Origin: Brachionus manjavacas
Taxonomy: Eukaryota; Rotifera; Eurotatoria; Ploima; Brachionidae
Assembly (NCBI GenBank): GCA_019054805.1
Contig: JAHQIY010000013.1
Span: 1,302,001 to 1,366,000, forward strand
DNA length: 64,000 bases
Direction of reading: 5' to 3'
A model generated the notes under the pieces. That model worked only from the letters and a program-made list of their open reading frames with translations, did no database searches and was not told the origin of the DNA. The position numbers and the translations under genes are program-made. Shown in pieces: positions 23,082 to 34,714 of this stretch. Each line of letters opens with the position of its first letter. Positions within the stretch are counted from its first letter, which is position 1.

Positions 23082-24684
23082 GTTTTTTTCTCCATTGATG
23101 ATTTCCTGTAGATATCTGAAAGTCTAGAAACCAGTGTTTGATTTGATCAACTGGTTTGGGTCAGAATTATTCAAATTTTTAATATAGAACTAAATAAATG
23201 TTGTTGTCTTTTTTTTATGTTATATTTAAATTAACTAAAATTTTGGAAATTCAAGAGTTTAAAATGTTTTTTTTTTTTTAGTTAAGGATTTTTAAAGATT
23301 TGATTAATCAAGAACTTATTTTATCTTTGAAAAGTTCAAAAATTGTCTTTCTATTTTCAATTTTAAACCGATACGATTAGTTTTATCTCTTAATTTAATT
23401 TTACATAACTAAAATTGGTTATGGAATTGATAAAAATCGATTCTTTATACTTTGTGAGACAATTTGGTTTTAAAATTCAGTTTTTAAATCGTTGTTTTTT
23501 TTCAATATTTTATTTTATTCTTTGACTCTGATAAATCTGAATTTCATTTTTTTTTAAATTAAACTGATTCAAAATACCAAAAAAAAAAGTCAAAAATTTA
23601 TGTAAACATATGTTGCAATTAATCATTTTGCATGAGTTTTAAAAATTAAATAAAATTAATACAAAAATTATTTTCTTTTTAAATCAAACATTTCAACATT
23701 TAAAAAATTCCCTCAATTAAGCAAATATTTAAAAAATTAAAACAAAATGCTCCAAATCGGCGTCTTAACAAAATTGTTGCTAACTTGCTATTTTAAAAAA
23801 TTTCAAAAGACATTTGAACTTTATTTTTATTAATTGTTTTTGTTAAATCCCCTTTAAATGACAAAATTGCAAAAATGCCTTGCCAAAAAATTAAAAATTA
23901 ATAAAATCTTTCTCTTTTATGTCAATCATGTTTTTGATTTTTGAGAAGCGCATTAACATGACCAAAAAAAATTTAATAATTACATTTTTGCATCCAAGAG
24001 ATATTTAATATGAAATTTACGTAAGAAATAAAGATTGTTAGATATTTTAATTGTGAGATAAAAACTTTTCCTAAAAGCTATGCGACAATGGGATTATACT
24101 TAGCAACTTAAAATAAATTATTTACTCAACGCAACCTTTAAATGAAGTTAGAGACAATTCAAATGAAAAAATGTTGAATGATTAAATATCTGGAGGTTAC
24201 TTAAGACTTTAAAATTTAGAAAAAAGTCTTGAATAATTAAAAAGCTATTGAAACTGTTTCACAATCAATGTCTAGTAAAATGATTTTTGTTTAATTTTTA
24301 ATAATGACTTAATGTTATTTAAATTTTTCGTTTTTTTAAACTTTTGCTATTGTACAAAAATTTAAAAAAACGAAAAACGCTAAGTAATGATGAAGTTAAG
24401 TTTTAAACATCTATTTGATCTCAACAAAAAAATTTACTTATAGTTTTAAAACATCTAAATCTATAGCATGAGGGAGCATTTTTTTGTCGGCGGACCTACT
24501 TATTGTTTTATTTTATTTCTTAAATTACTAGCATTGATGATCAAAAAGCAAATCATTTCTAGTAGAAAAATGAAATAAAAACATGGTTTTTTAAATTTAT
24601 TTGAATAAGTCTGACAAAATTTGAACAAAGTTAAAATCATTTTTAAAAGATCGTAAGCTAAAACTTGTTTTTTTTAGATCTTAA
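23082..24684. other. Gene-free stretch between LLGL and the peroxidase
   Basis: This is very AT-rich. No exon, RNA or repeat is recognised apart from homopolymer runs and a short palindrome (TTTAAATTTTTCGTTTTTTT with its inverse at 24320-24375). Confidence 0.45.
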
Positions 24685-27339
24685 ATGAATTTTTTATTCA
24701 AATTTCTTATTTCAATTTTCTTGCTTTTTGTACAATCAGAATGCGGAAGTGTTTTAAACTCAATTAAAAATTATGTGTTAAAAATGGATTTGGACTACAA
24801 CCCTTTGGAACATAGCAATTTGGCTGACACAATCAGCAATCAAACAATAAACCACTTATTTGAAGAACAACTAAATTCTTTATTTTCGGACCGAAACTCT
24901 ACAAGATTCTGGCGATTGTTTCTAGACCATTTGCCCAGGGAACAAGCTCGAAGTGGAAGAGTTTCAAGAGAGTCTGTAGAAAAGTTGATCAATGCTTCAC
25001 CTTTAAAACTGGAGTCGCTGACCCAACCAACTTTGCAATCGTCTCCAGAATCTCATTTGATTGATGCATCGTCTTCTTTGGGTTTGAGTGTAAGCAATAA
25101 ATTGTCTGAGAGCTTAGAAATGGACAGCTTTGATTTCAATTCAGTAGATGTTCTGGCAGGTGTAAAAGCATCTAGCGAATTTTGTCCATTTAAAAAAAAT
25201 ATCAACTGCAATCCAAACGAGCGATTTCCGACTTTTGACGGATCTTGCAACAACCTAATGCAACCTTGGTTGGGAAAAACAAATACGCCTTACAAGCGTT
25301 ATCATGAACCTGCTTATGACGACCGGCTGAGTGTGCCAAGAATGAGGTCAGTTTTGGGTGGTCAGCTTCCGAATCCAAGAATTATCAGCAGACTTGTAAT
25401 GTCGGAAAATACTGACATAGAAACAGCAATATCTCACATAACAGCTCCTTTTGGTCAATTTATTGCCCATGATATTTCAAGTGTAGCAGTAAGTACAGGT
25501 AAATTAATCGGAAGAAAAAACAACTGAACAATCTGAATTTTATTTGAAATTGAATTTTTTAAAAAGATGATTTTGGCCGAATTGTCGATTGTCCGTGCAA
25601 TAGCAACAATCCATCGTGCATGTCAGTTAACTTTCCATCAAATGACAATCTCCTACGAATGAGTTGCATGAAATTTACCAGATCAAGTGCCGCTTTTTCT
25701 TCATTTGACTGTCGCTTGGGTAAATTTAACCCCATCTTTGAATTCAAAATAATTTAATTCACTCTTTGAATACTAAGGTCACAGAGAACAACTCAATTTG
25801 ATGACTTCTTTTGTGGACGGAACACACATTTATGGTCCTAGTGTTTCTCGATCACGCGAGTTGAGATCGTTCCAAGGAGGTCAATTGAGATCAAGCCAGC
25901 CCATTAATGGAAAACAGTATTTGCCACAAGCTCAAGATGGAGCATGTCGTGGAACAAATAACCAAATCAAGTGCTTCGCTAGTGGTGAAGGAAGAGTAAA
26001 TGAAAACCTGGCTTTGACAAGCATGCACACAATTTTTCTCAGAGAGCATAACAGAATCGCCAGCCAATTAAGCAGAGTAAACCCAAGATGGGATGACGAA
26101 CGACTGTTCGCCGAGACAAGAAAAATTGTCATCGGCATACTGCAGCATATTCTCTATCACGAATGGCTCCCGATTATCGTTGGATGGAATACTGCTGCCA
26201 TGTTTGACTTAATACCATTAAATGAGAATCGATATTACAATGGATACAATTCAAATGTAGAAATAACCAAAAAAACAAAACAAAAAAATGCTCTTTATTG
26301 TAAACTTTTATTTTATTAGATAAATCCATCTTTGTCCGGAGAATTTGCTTCTGCTGCTTTCAGATTCGGACACACTCTAATGAGAAGTACTTTGCGAAGA
26401 TTTGATGCAAATGACAGGGAAACTTCAGCACCTTTGAGCATTTTTGATATAATTTTTAGACCTGCTGAGGCCTACAAGTAAATTTGGACTTTTGGATTTT
26501 TTTTAGGGTTTATTAAAAAATTACAAAATTAAGTGCAAACGCTGGCGGAATCGATTCAATAGTTATGGGATTATTGAATGAACCATCTTCGAAATATGAT
26601 GCCAATCTTGCTGATACATTACAGAACCGGCTGTTCGAAGTACGTCTAGGTGATGGTTCGGTTATCGCTGTTGATTTAGCTGCAACTAATATCAATAGGG
26701 GCCGGGATCATGGAATTCCAAGTTACAATGTTATGAGAGAGAAATGTGGAATGAGACGAGCAAATAGTTTTCAGGATTTGGAGGACACTATTTCTAAAGA
26801 TAAAATCAATTTATTATCTAAAGCTTATAAGTAAAATTTTAATCTTTTTTTAAAGTTAAAATTCATACTTTAAGTTTGTTTCATTCAAGGCATGTTGATG
26901 ATATTGATTTGTATCCAGGCGGTTTATCTGAGACTTCAGTGAACGGTGGAGTTGTTGGCCCAACTTTTGCATGCATTATTGCAAACCAATTTAGGGACTT
27001 GAAAAGAGGCGATCGTTTCTATTTTGAGAACGGGCCTAGTCCTACGGCTTTTACCCTAGGTATTAAAAAATTTATAGAAGATTATTAAAAAAATTTTTTA
27101 ATTTTTTTTCAAGATCAATTGAATGAGATTAAAAAATCAAGTATGGCCAAGTTGATTTGCAATAATTTTGAAATCAACAAAATTCAACCAAACGCGTTCA
27201 TGCTACCTTCTCAGAAACTAAAGTATGACTGAATCTAGATCTAGTACATTTTGGTTGAGATTAATAATTTTTTTTTAGTAATGCTAAAATATTTTGCAAT
27301 TGGTTACCAATTATGGACCTGACAAAATGGCGAGAATAA
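24685..27339 (+). CDS. Secreted animal heme peroxidase, 8 exons
   Basis: This is an animal (myeloperoxidase/peroxidasin-superfamily) heme peroxidase, about 746 residues, probably secreted and H2O2-using. Exons are 24685-25498, 25567-25719, 25778-26256, 26320-26477, 26534-26830, 26890-27059, 27114-27222 and 27279-27339, all in phase. A signal peptide ([19 protein letters not shown]) precedes a propeptide-like N-terminus. The distal haem site is FGQFIAHD (His262, and Asp263 for an ester link). The Ca-binding loop is [11 protein letters not shown]. The catalytic Arg lies in [16 protein letters not shown] (Arg395, Glu398). The proximal His is in FRFGHTLM (His500), and the end is LDLTKWRE-like (MDLTKWRE). 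No Ig or LRR domains are present, so it is not a full peroxidasin. The methionine that forms the sulfonium bond in myeloperoxidase is Asn here. All catalytic residues are intact. Polyadenylation signals (AATAAA) follow near 27450. Confidence 0.93.
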
Positions 27340-27884
27340 TTTTGATAATTGAATTTTAAGTTTAATTTAATATTTTTTATTAATTTTTAATTGTTTGTAA
27401 TTTTAATGATTCGTATAGATTCGCAATATTAAATTCGAGTTTTTTTTAAATTAATAAATTATTTGGCTTTTTAAATTAAAATTTTTATATACTTTATCTA
27501 TTTCTTCATAAAAATATGCGCTTTATTCACTTGAATGAAAAAGATGACAAAATATTTATTATCAATATAAAAATATTTGGCAAATTAAGGCTTATTTTTT
27601 TTGTTAAATGAGCGAAAAATAAATTTCTCTGAAGTTCTTTAACTTTTTTTTTTAACAACAAAGAAGTCAATGTGCGGAACAAACTCAATGAAGAGTTTTT
27701 AAAAGAAAATTGATTTGAAAAAGCTATTTTGATGAGATTAAACTGTCATTTCATGCCTAATACATCATGGCTTATTATTTTAGATCAAAGAATCTAATTC
27801 TTATTGTTTCATACGTGAATTTTTTTGATACCTGTATTTATAAAAAATCTTGAGAAAAAATTATATGTCGGGATTTATTTTTTA
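27340..27884. other. 3' flank of the peroxidase gene, nothing else seen
   Basis: This is AT-rich. It contains AATAAA words (about 27450) suitable for polyadenylation and no recognisable gene. Confidence 0.45.
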
Positions 27885-28960
27885 TTAATTATATAAATAT
27901 TTATTTATGTTTTATCTGAGATGAGCTTCAGATAAAAAAAACAAAACAACCACAAAAAATAAATTGAAATAAAAATTTAAGTAAAATAAGAATGTAAGTT
28001 AAAATATAATATAAAAGAATTTCTGTTTGACAATATTTTTATTAAGTTTAATCGTGAACTACAACTTAGTTTTATTCAATCAACCACTGGAAAAGAATTT
28101 TATACCTAAGAACTTGATTTCCTTTTGATTCTCAAATTTATTATCATATACCTTTTATTTTTGGTCAATATTTTCTTTATTAAATTCATTATATGAAGCA
28201 AGAATTTTCAACAGATAAATTAGTTTTGGTTTTTAAAATATTTTTAATTAAAAAAAAATTTATTTTAACCATTTGTAAAAAAAATCAACTCCTTTAACTA
28301 TCAAATTTTAAAAAATATCGAAATCGCTTATGTAAACAATTATAATTGAAAAAGTTTTTCATTATAAATTAAACATGTTTCAGTTAGCTTCCTTTTTAGC
28401 TTCATTTAATTTCCCAGGCGCATTAAACAATGTCACATTTAAAAATCCATAGGATATAAAATGAGGAAATGCGGTATTTGTTTATCTGATTTTCTAGATT
28501 TCCTTTTTTGTAAAAATGTAGAATGTGACCAAGTCGTCAGCAAAAAGAAGAGAGTATTCACTACTTGTTTTATTTCTTTTATTATTATTTATTTATTTAT
28601 TTGTATATCTGTATCGAGCTAAGGCTCCTTCAGATTAAAAAAAAAAAATCAAAATAAAATAAAGTTTAAAATAAGATAAAATATATAAAAAAAAAAAAGA
28701 AAAATTAAATAAAATAAGTTAAAATAGAAGAAAATTAAAATTAGATATATTGATATAGAGAATAACCGGATACATATTTTTAAATGTCTGATTTTTCAGG
28801 GAAAAAAAGAAGAAATAGTAAGGTAGCAATTTCTTTTAGGTATATTATTGATAAAAATACTAAATAGAAAATGACTAATTACTGAGCCTTGATGAACACC
28901 TGCATTAATATGATATTCATCACTCAAATGAGCATCTAAATTAACTTTAAATGATTTTTA
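27885..28960 (-). mobile_element. Family-1 LINE, decayed host copy of a nested insertion
   Basis: A minus-oriented degenerate copy. A diverged 3' terminus (ATATTTATTTATG...GAGCTTCAG) is at about 27890-27930. Pieces equivalent to KILSNK and SQKEIKFLGIKF are at about 28030-28160. The palm region (GTGTTCATCAAGGCTCAGT, and LFADDL-like sequence near 28520-28550) is split by a younger insertion at 28582-28828. It has many disabling changes. Confidence 0.6.
28582..28828 (-). mobile_element. Family-1 LINE 3' fragment inserted into an older copy
   Basis: This 247-bp, 5'-truncated 3' end (tail TTATTTATTTATTTG, then TGTATCGAGCTAAGGCTCC) interrupts the reverse-transcriptase sequence of the host copy. 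It is flanked by a 10-bp direct repeat ATTTCTTTTA at 28572-28581 and 28829-28838, the expected target-site duplication. Removing the insert and one repeat rejoins the host sequence. Confidence 0.75.
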
Positions 28961-29721
28961 GTCTCAAATGAATCAATGCAATTTATTAGTGACAATAGTT
29001 AAGTAAAGGAAATGAACGTTTAAAGAAAGAAAATATAAAACTAACAAATGCAGAATTCGTTTAAAAATTGGAACAACTCGGATTGATGCTGAATACAACG
29101 CTGCTCAACTGTTCTTCCGTTCAACTGTTTGACTGTTAAATTGTGCTGTGATCGTGTTTGATTGCTCAACCCTATTTCAAAAAGATAAATAAAATTTAAA
29201 AAATAATTACCTAAGACATTTGAACAAGGTTTTATTTATTTTTGTGTTAATCTCAATCTTTGAATATTTAATTTAAAATTAAATCTTTTGTGGTATTTAT
29301 GTAAAAAATGAAAATCTATTTTAATATTTTAATTTCTTAAACATAATTGTAAATTTAAAAAAGGGAAAACAAACAGTACATAACTACCTTCCTTTGTATT
29401 CAATTTTATGTTATTTTTTACATCGCCGAATCTGGCGTAATTTTATGAATAAATAATAATAATAAAAAAACTAATAAATTTTTTGTATTTTAGTAAAAAG
29501 TGAAAATTAAATCAATGATTTATTTAATCTTAGAATTTTTTAGCAATTTTTTAAATTTAAAAAAAAAAAAAAAAATTGGCAGAATATACTGACAAACTCT
29601 GTGTTATTTTTCAAGTACAAAGTTTTCATTCCTAGAGTTAAGTTTCAATTAAAAATCAATTTTGTTCTATTTATTATATTAATTTCAATCAATTTTTTAA
29701 AATGGTATAAATGAATTTAAA
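28961..29721. other. Gene-free stretch with a possible LINE tail
   Basis: No gene is seen. Near 29420-29465 the sequence CGCCGAATCTGGCG (a small hairpin) is followed by TAATTTTATG and an AATAATAATAA tail. It could be the 3' terminus of another non-LTR element but has no second copy here. Confidence 0.35.
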
Positions 29722-30924
29722 CTAATCATATTCTGAGCATATTGCAACACTTAGTTCTTTTCCTTTGATGAATGTTGAATGAAACCATCGATTTGAATCA
29801 AAAATTATTATTTCTCCAGGCTTTACTTCTGTAGTCAAGCTCAATGGGCATTTTAAAAGACACTCAGCAGGAGGCTTAAAAGTCCAAATTTTTATTCCAC
29901 TTATTTGAGCTTGCCAAGTTGGATTAGACACATCGTCAATGTGAAGGTTTGCACCATATCCAGGAGTTCCCATGAAGATCCAATCGATTCGACTCATTTC
30001 AGACTCGTCGGGCAGAAAGTATGGCCTTTTGTAATGCTTTCTTAAGACTTTGGATGCAAAATTGTTGCAATTTGACCAACCAACATACCACGGTTTTTCC
30101 CATTTTCCGTCTTTTCCCTCCTCCATCTCAAATACTTGCATTAAATTTTGAAATTTTGTCTTATAGGGAAAGAATTGGCATGTTATCTTTGAATCTGCCC
30201 GTTGATTGTCAGTTTCTATAATGGAATTGAATGTTTCCAATATTACTGAAGCGTTTTCCCGATCTATTTCAACCTTAGATTGCCTTTTTTCGTACTCTTC
30301 TTGCTCCAAATTTAAATACAGATCTTTGAAAAAATCGAAATTGAAGGTTCGCAAACCTGACCACTCATTTATTGCATCAGTTATTATTACCGGTACCCCA
30401 CTATAAGCGTATTTGGCAATAAACTCATCTTTGCTTATTTGCTTGATTCTCTTGATTTCTGTAAGATTGTGGCACATGCTGCAGTCGTCAAACGGTCTGG
30501 TAATTGCATTTGTAAAGTCTGGTAGAACAAGTGCGCATTCTTCTTTGGTTATGTCGGTAAAACCGTTCGAATAGAGCCATTTTGCTATGAGCCATTTGGA
30601 AAAAGAATCTATTTTTCTGCTAAAATTTGATTTATACTTGACATCCGATGACAAATAGACTGAGGCAAAAAAAACGAGATAAATGATAAAAAATGCTATT
30701 AAAATGACGTAAATAAAAACGTCCCAAAAAGAAATTATCCTTTTAATTAAGCTCTTATTCGAATCTTCATATTTGCTGATACAAAATCGAAGTTGTTTGT
30801 AACTTAATGAATTCTTGATTGATCTTTTATTAATTTTTTCATTTTGTAGTAATTTGTAAGTTTGATTAAGGACGTTTTCAGCATTATCATGGTTTGTCAC
30901 AGATTCTTCACTTTTTGTTTTCAT
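29722..30924 (-). CDS. JmjC/cupin_8-type Fe(II)/2-oxoglutarate oxygenase with membrane anchor
   Basis: An intronless 400-residue ORF. The N-terminal 65 residues are charged, one hydrophobic segment spans about residues 67-90 (IYVILIAFFIIYLVFFASVY), and the rest would be lumenal or extracellular (type II topology, inferred). The distal part is a jelly-roll fold: GVPVIITDAINEW, then IDWIFMGTPGYGANLHIDD with the HxD pair (His328, Asp330), WQAQISGIKIWTFKPPAEC, and PGEIIIFDSNRWFHSTF with the distal His382. The three metal ligands are therefore present, and activity is plausible. In such cupin_8 proteins the substrate is a protein side chain or is unknown; I cannot name it. Cysteines in the C-terminal half (CSMCHN, CLLKC) could form disulfides. 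An AATAAA lies on the minus strand near 29670. The lack of introns contrasts with most neighbours. Confidence 0.75.
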   Translation of the reverse strand: MKTKSEESVTNHDNAENVLNQTYKLLQNEKINKRSIKNSLSYKQLRFCISKYEDSNKSLIKRIISFWDVFIYVILIAFFIIYLVFFASVYLSSDVKYKSNFSRKIDSFSKWLIAKWLYSNGFTDITKEECALVLPDFTNAITRPFDDCSMCHNLTEIKRIKQISKDEFIAKYAYSGVPVIITDAINEWSGLRTFNFDFFKDLYLNLEQEEYEKRQSKVEIDRENASVILETFNSIIETDNQRADSKITCQFFPYKTKFQNLMQVFEMEEGKDGKWEKPWYVGWSNCNNFASKVLRKHYKRPYFLPDESEMSRIDWIFMGTPGYGANLHIDDVSNPTWQAQISGIKIWTFKPPAECLLKCPLSLTTEVKPGEIIIFDSNRWFHSTFIKGKELSVAICSEYD

Positions 30925-32343
30925 GGCAACATTTAAAAATGAATTTTTATAAATTCTTTTTTACATTCATAAATTATTCGCAGAATGTTAATAAGCTTTG
31001 GAACATTAATGAGCTAAAATTTTGGCTTTATCCTTTTTACTTTTTTTTTTTTCACTCGCCCGAAATGTAGGTAACGTTACCAAATCTGTTCTCATATAAA
31101 AAAGGTGACCCAAATTAAAAAATAAATCTCGTCAGTTAAAAATAATTTTAATTTAAAATATCCATTTTTTCGAATACTTCCAATTCACAAATCTTAACAA
31201 TTTTGAATTACACTTTTTATTTGGGACTCACTGGTATCGTCAAATACTTCCCTAAAAGTGTACATTTTTTTTTTTTAATTTTATCATTTTATATTATTTT
31301 TCAATTGTGATTTTTTTTCTTTTAGAGGTCTTGAATTTTTAAAAATGACTAAAATAAAAGAAAGGTAAATTATATCAAAATTTTTTTTAATTAAAATTTT
31401 GACAATAATTTTTATAAAAAAAATTGTTGCCTTTTAGATGGCACCGAATAAAATTAAACTTAACGTTAGCACACAAAGGCTGTTTTTTATAAGCTTAAGA
31501 CCAAAGGGATCAAAAAAGGCCTTTTAATAAAATATTTGCATTTTAGATAAAAAACTACATCGTTTATTTTAAATATTAAAAGAGGGATATGTCCTTTATC
31601 ATTGTTTTTAATTATTAAAAAAATTGTACCGATTTTTATGGTAACACAGCCTAAATATATTTAATGTAAATTCGCTGACGTAATTTGAAAAACCGAAATA
31701 TATCAGTCGCTTTATTTTCTTTTTTTAAACAACCCACATATTCTTGTAAATCTTGAAGAGAGGAATCCAAATATATATATGAAAAATTTTTTAAAAAATT
31801 TTAAACATTTTTTTTTTTTTTATTAAAAGTTTTTTTTCGGCTAATTCGGTTGAATTTTTCAAATTAGTAATTATGTTTGACAATTTTTGATCAGATGACG
31901 GAACAACATAATTAGACTGAAAGGACAAAAATGATCACAATGACGTCATTTTTTATGAAAAATTTTAAATTTTGTTTCTCATTTTTTTACAAAAATAATA
32001 TGATTTTATTTGATAAAAATATTCATTTTGTATTATCAAAAGTCGTCAATATATTATAAAAATGAATCAGAACAAGCAAAAAGAAGTTAAAAAAAAAGTA
32101 TTCGATGGAAGATCTTGATAACGCAAGAAAAGATGTTTTTGAAAAAAAATTGAACACTACTCAAGCTTCAAATTTGTACAACATACCGAGACAGATCTTT
32201 TTAACTAAAAAAAATTAAACATAAAATTTATTTTGAATTCGTTAATAATTCGTTTAAATTTTTCAAAGTTTAAAGAATAATAAATAAGAATATTTTAAAT
32301 ATTTATATCTTTATAAATAACATTTAAAATCCTTTTTTTAATT

Positions 32344-32456
32344 CTTATTGGGCTAATTGGGTGAATTCGGTGAATACCCTGAAAAAGAGGTTAGTTCTCA
32401 GGCTAAATATTTACAAAATCAGGGGTAACTGGATTAACCTAATTCACCCAATAAGG
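32344..32456. repeat. Imperfect inverted repeat with AATTGGGTGA words
   Basis: The left arm (CTTATTGGGCTAATTGGGTG, from 32344) is mirrored by AACCTAATTCACCCAATAAG ending at 32456. Further copies of the same word occur just downstream (TCACCCAATTAACC near 32461, TAATTCGGTGAGC near 32508). This is possibly a decayed foldback element. It has no ORF. Confidence 0.45.
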
Positions 32457-33099
32457 CCTCACCCAATTAACCGCAGGAGGTAAAGGGGTGACTACAAAAA
32501 ACTGGTCTAATTCGGTGAGCATTTTTGTAGTTTTTGAATAAAATGAGTGCGAAATATGCAATAATAAAAAATAGCTCACCCGGTTAGGCTCATTTAACAA
32601 AAGTAAAAATTAGATAATTTATTAAATATATTTGAATTTTAATTATCCTAATCCTTGTTCAAATTCTCTTTCATGTATCCCTTTTAAAATTTTTTTCAAA
32701 CTGTACAATTCAATTGTGAGCTGTCTTTAGTAAATAAAATATATTATAGAACCACTCTCTCAATCTCCTACCCCTACCCCACTAAGCTTACACAATACAG
32801 AATATTTTCCGACAAGTTAGATGTCATTTGAAATACCAAAGTTTGGTATCATATATCTGACATAAAGCATAGCTTGTTGATTCAAGTTTCTCATCAAATT
32901 TTTCAATTTAATCTTTTTACTTAAACTTTGGAATATTCATTTAAATTCTTTCATAACAATATTCAATTTGAAAAATTTATAAATTTTTAATTTGAACAAA
33001 ATTGCTCCCAACTTTCCCAATTTTTCCTGTAGTTTTTTTTTAGATAAAAAAGCTGAATATTTTAAACGAAATAATAGAAAAAATAAGAAAAAACAAGAG

Positions 33100-33322
33100 G
33101 GTTGTGAAGTTTGTTTCAATGCGATCATTTCATTTCAGAAAAACTTGAATAGCAATTTTAATAAAAGAGTAATGTTTATTTAGTTCTGTGAAATACTAAA
33201 CATATATTTTCGGAGAAAGCTAAGTTGTTTGAACATTAAGCATTTTAAAGAACTAAATTATTTTTTTTATTAAATATGCTATTCAAGTTTTTCTGAATTG
33301 AAACGAAATTTACAACCCCCAA
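33100..33322. repeat. Fold-back with arms of about 55 bp
   Basis: The left arm (about 33100-33165, with TCAGAAAAACTTGAATAGCA) is matched in reverse by 33265-33322 (TGCTATTCAAGTTTTTCTGA). The loop is about 100 bp and non-coding. This is probably a MITE-like remnant. Confidence 0.5.
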
Positions 33323-33954
33323 CAAGAGCTTTTTTGGTCCTTTTAGATTTTACTTTGAAAAGGGTAAATTTTCGATTAATTGTGAATACACTTAATATAT
33401 TATTAAACCGGTTTTAAAATTTGTATCTAATCTTTTAAAAAAAAAAGATTTATGCCAATTCGGAGGTATTAAATTCTACTTTCCGGTCCTTAGCATATTC
33501 TTCACATCAAGTCATCACACTAACTGGCCGTTTGCTTACTTTTTTAAAAAATGTCTCTAATTAACTTTTATTTTTATTTTCTTTGTCCCCTTTAAATTTT
33601 AGAAAAGTTTAAGGCTGTTACATTCTTTATGAATTCAATCTCAACATTTCTTTATCAATTGAAGCCAAAATAGGTAAAATATAGAAATAAATGCTTGAGT
33701 CCAGAATTTTTTAAAATTTTTATTTCCTTAAAATGAAAGAGTTTTCATGTATACTTTTTATATTTATTACGAATCTAGAATTGATTAATTAATTCAAATA
33801 TTTTTAAATTGCTAAATTTAAAGACAAATATAAGTGAAAAAATAAACAAAAATTTTTGACAAGTCTAAATAACTTCTCTTCAAGATTATTATTAGATATC
33901 TTACAATTAAATAAATTACAGATCATAATTAAATAAAAAAATTTACTATGATTT

Positions 33955-34600
33955 TTTGTCCTCTATTTTTTGATATCTCCAAAGCGTTTTATATGGAATG
34001 GTCATGATGGTTTTATTAAAAACTGATAAAAATGAACCTTCCGATTAAACTAATAAATTGGATTAATTCATTTGTAGACTTAGAATCATTTAAAGCAAAT
34101 TTAGATGCTCATTTAAGTGATAAATACGATATTACTGCAGGTATCCCTAGAGGCTCAGTGATTAGTCTTATTTTATTTAATTTTTTTATCAATTATATAC
34201 CTAAAAGAAATAAAACAAGTAGTGAATACTCTCTTCTTGATACTCCTTCCAATATTGTGTAACATTAGGCTTTTAAAAAACTTAAACTTTTACCTGTCTC
34301 GAATCGGCTTTTTGAATTGAGCGAAAAAATGATGGTTGATGAATATAAAACGGGATTTGAATCAAGACTCAATTGTGTAATTGCTATCTTACTATTTCTT
34401 CTTTTTTGGTCATTACTTACAATTTGTATTTTTTATAATTGTCTTTTATATATTATATTTTAACTTGTTTTATTTTTATCTTATTTTTTCTTTATACTTT
34501 TGGTTTATTTAGTTTTTTTCTAAATTTTTTATTTTATTTTTTTTTAATCTGAAGGAGCTTTAACTCGGCACAGATAAAACAAATAAATAATAATAATAAT
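33955..34600 (+). mobile_element. Family-1 LINE with large internal deletion
   Basis: It begins in the reverse-transcriptase finger region (DISKAF-like, then NLPIKLINWINSFVD and AGIPRGSVIS at 34032-34200). It jumps from SEYSLL directly to DTPSNIV at 34240-34262, losing the catalytic FADD and about 450 bp. It then continues through the 3' UTR to CTGAAGGAGCTTTAACTCGG and an AAATAAATAATAAT tail at about 34545-34610. It is dead. Confidence 0.7.
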
Positions 34601-34714
34601 AATATTTTTATTCAAAATAAAGGAAATTAATCGAATCATTTAATAAAATTTTATTCTAATTCATATTTTTAGTTATCCTGTTAATAAAAAAACCAAGTTT
34701 CAAATAAAAAAAAC

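Larger units (their letters stand above)
30925..33950. other. Gene-free AT-rich stretch with two fold-back sequences
   Basis: No gene is supported. Two inverted repeats stand out: one at 32344-32456 built from AATTGGGTGAATTCGG-type words and one at about 33100-33322. Both are listed separately. The remainder is low-complexity AT. Confidence 0.45.
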
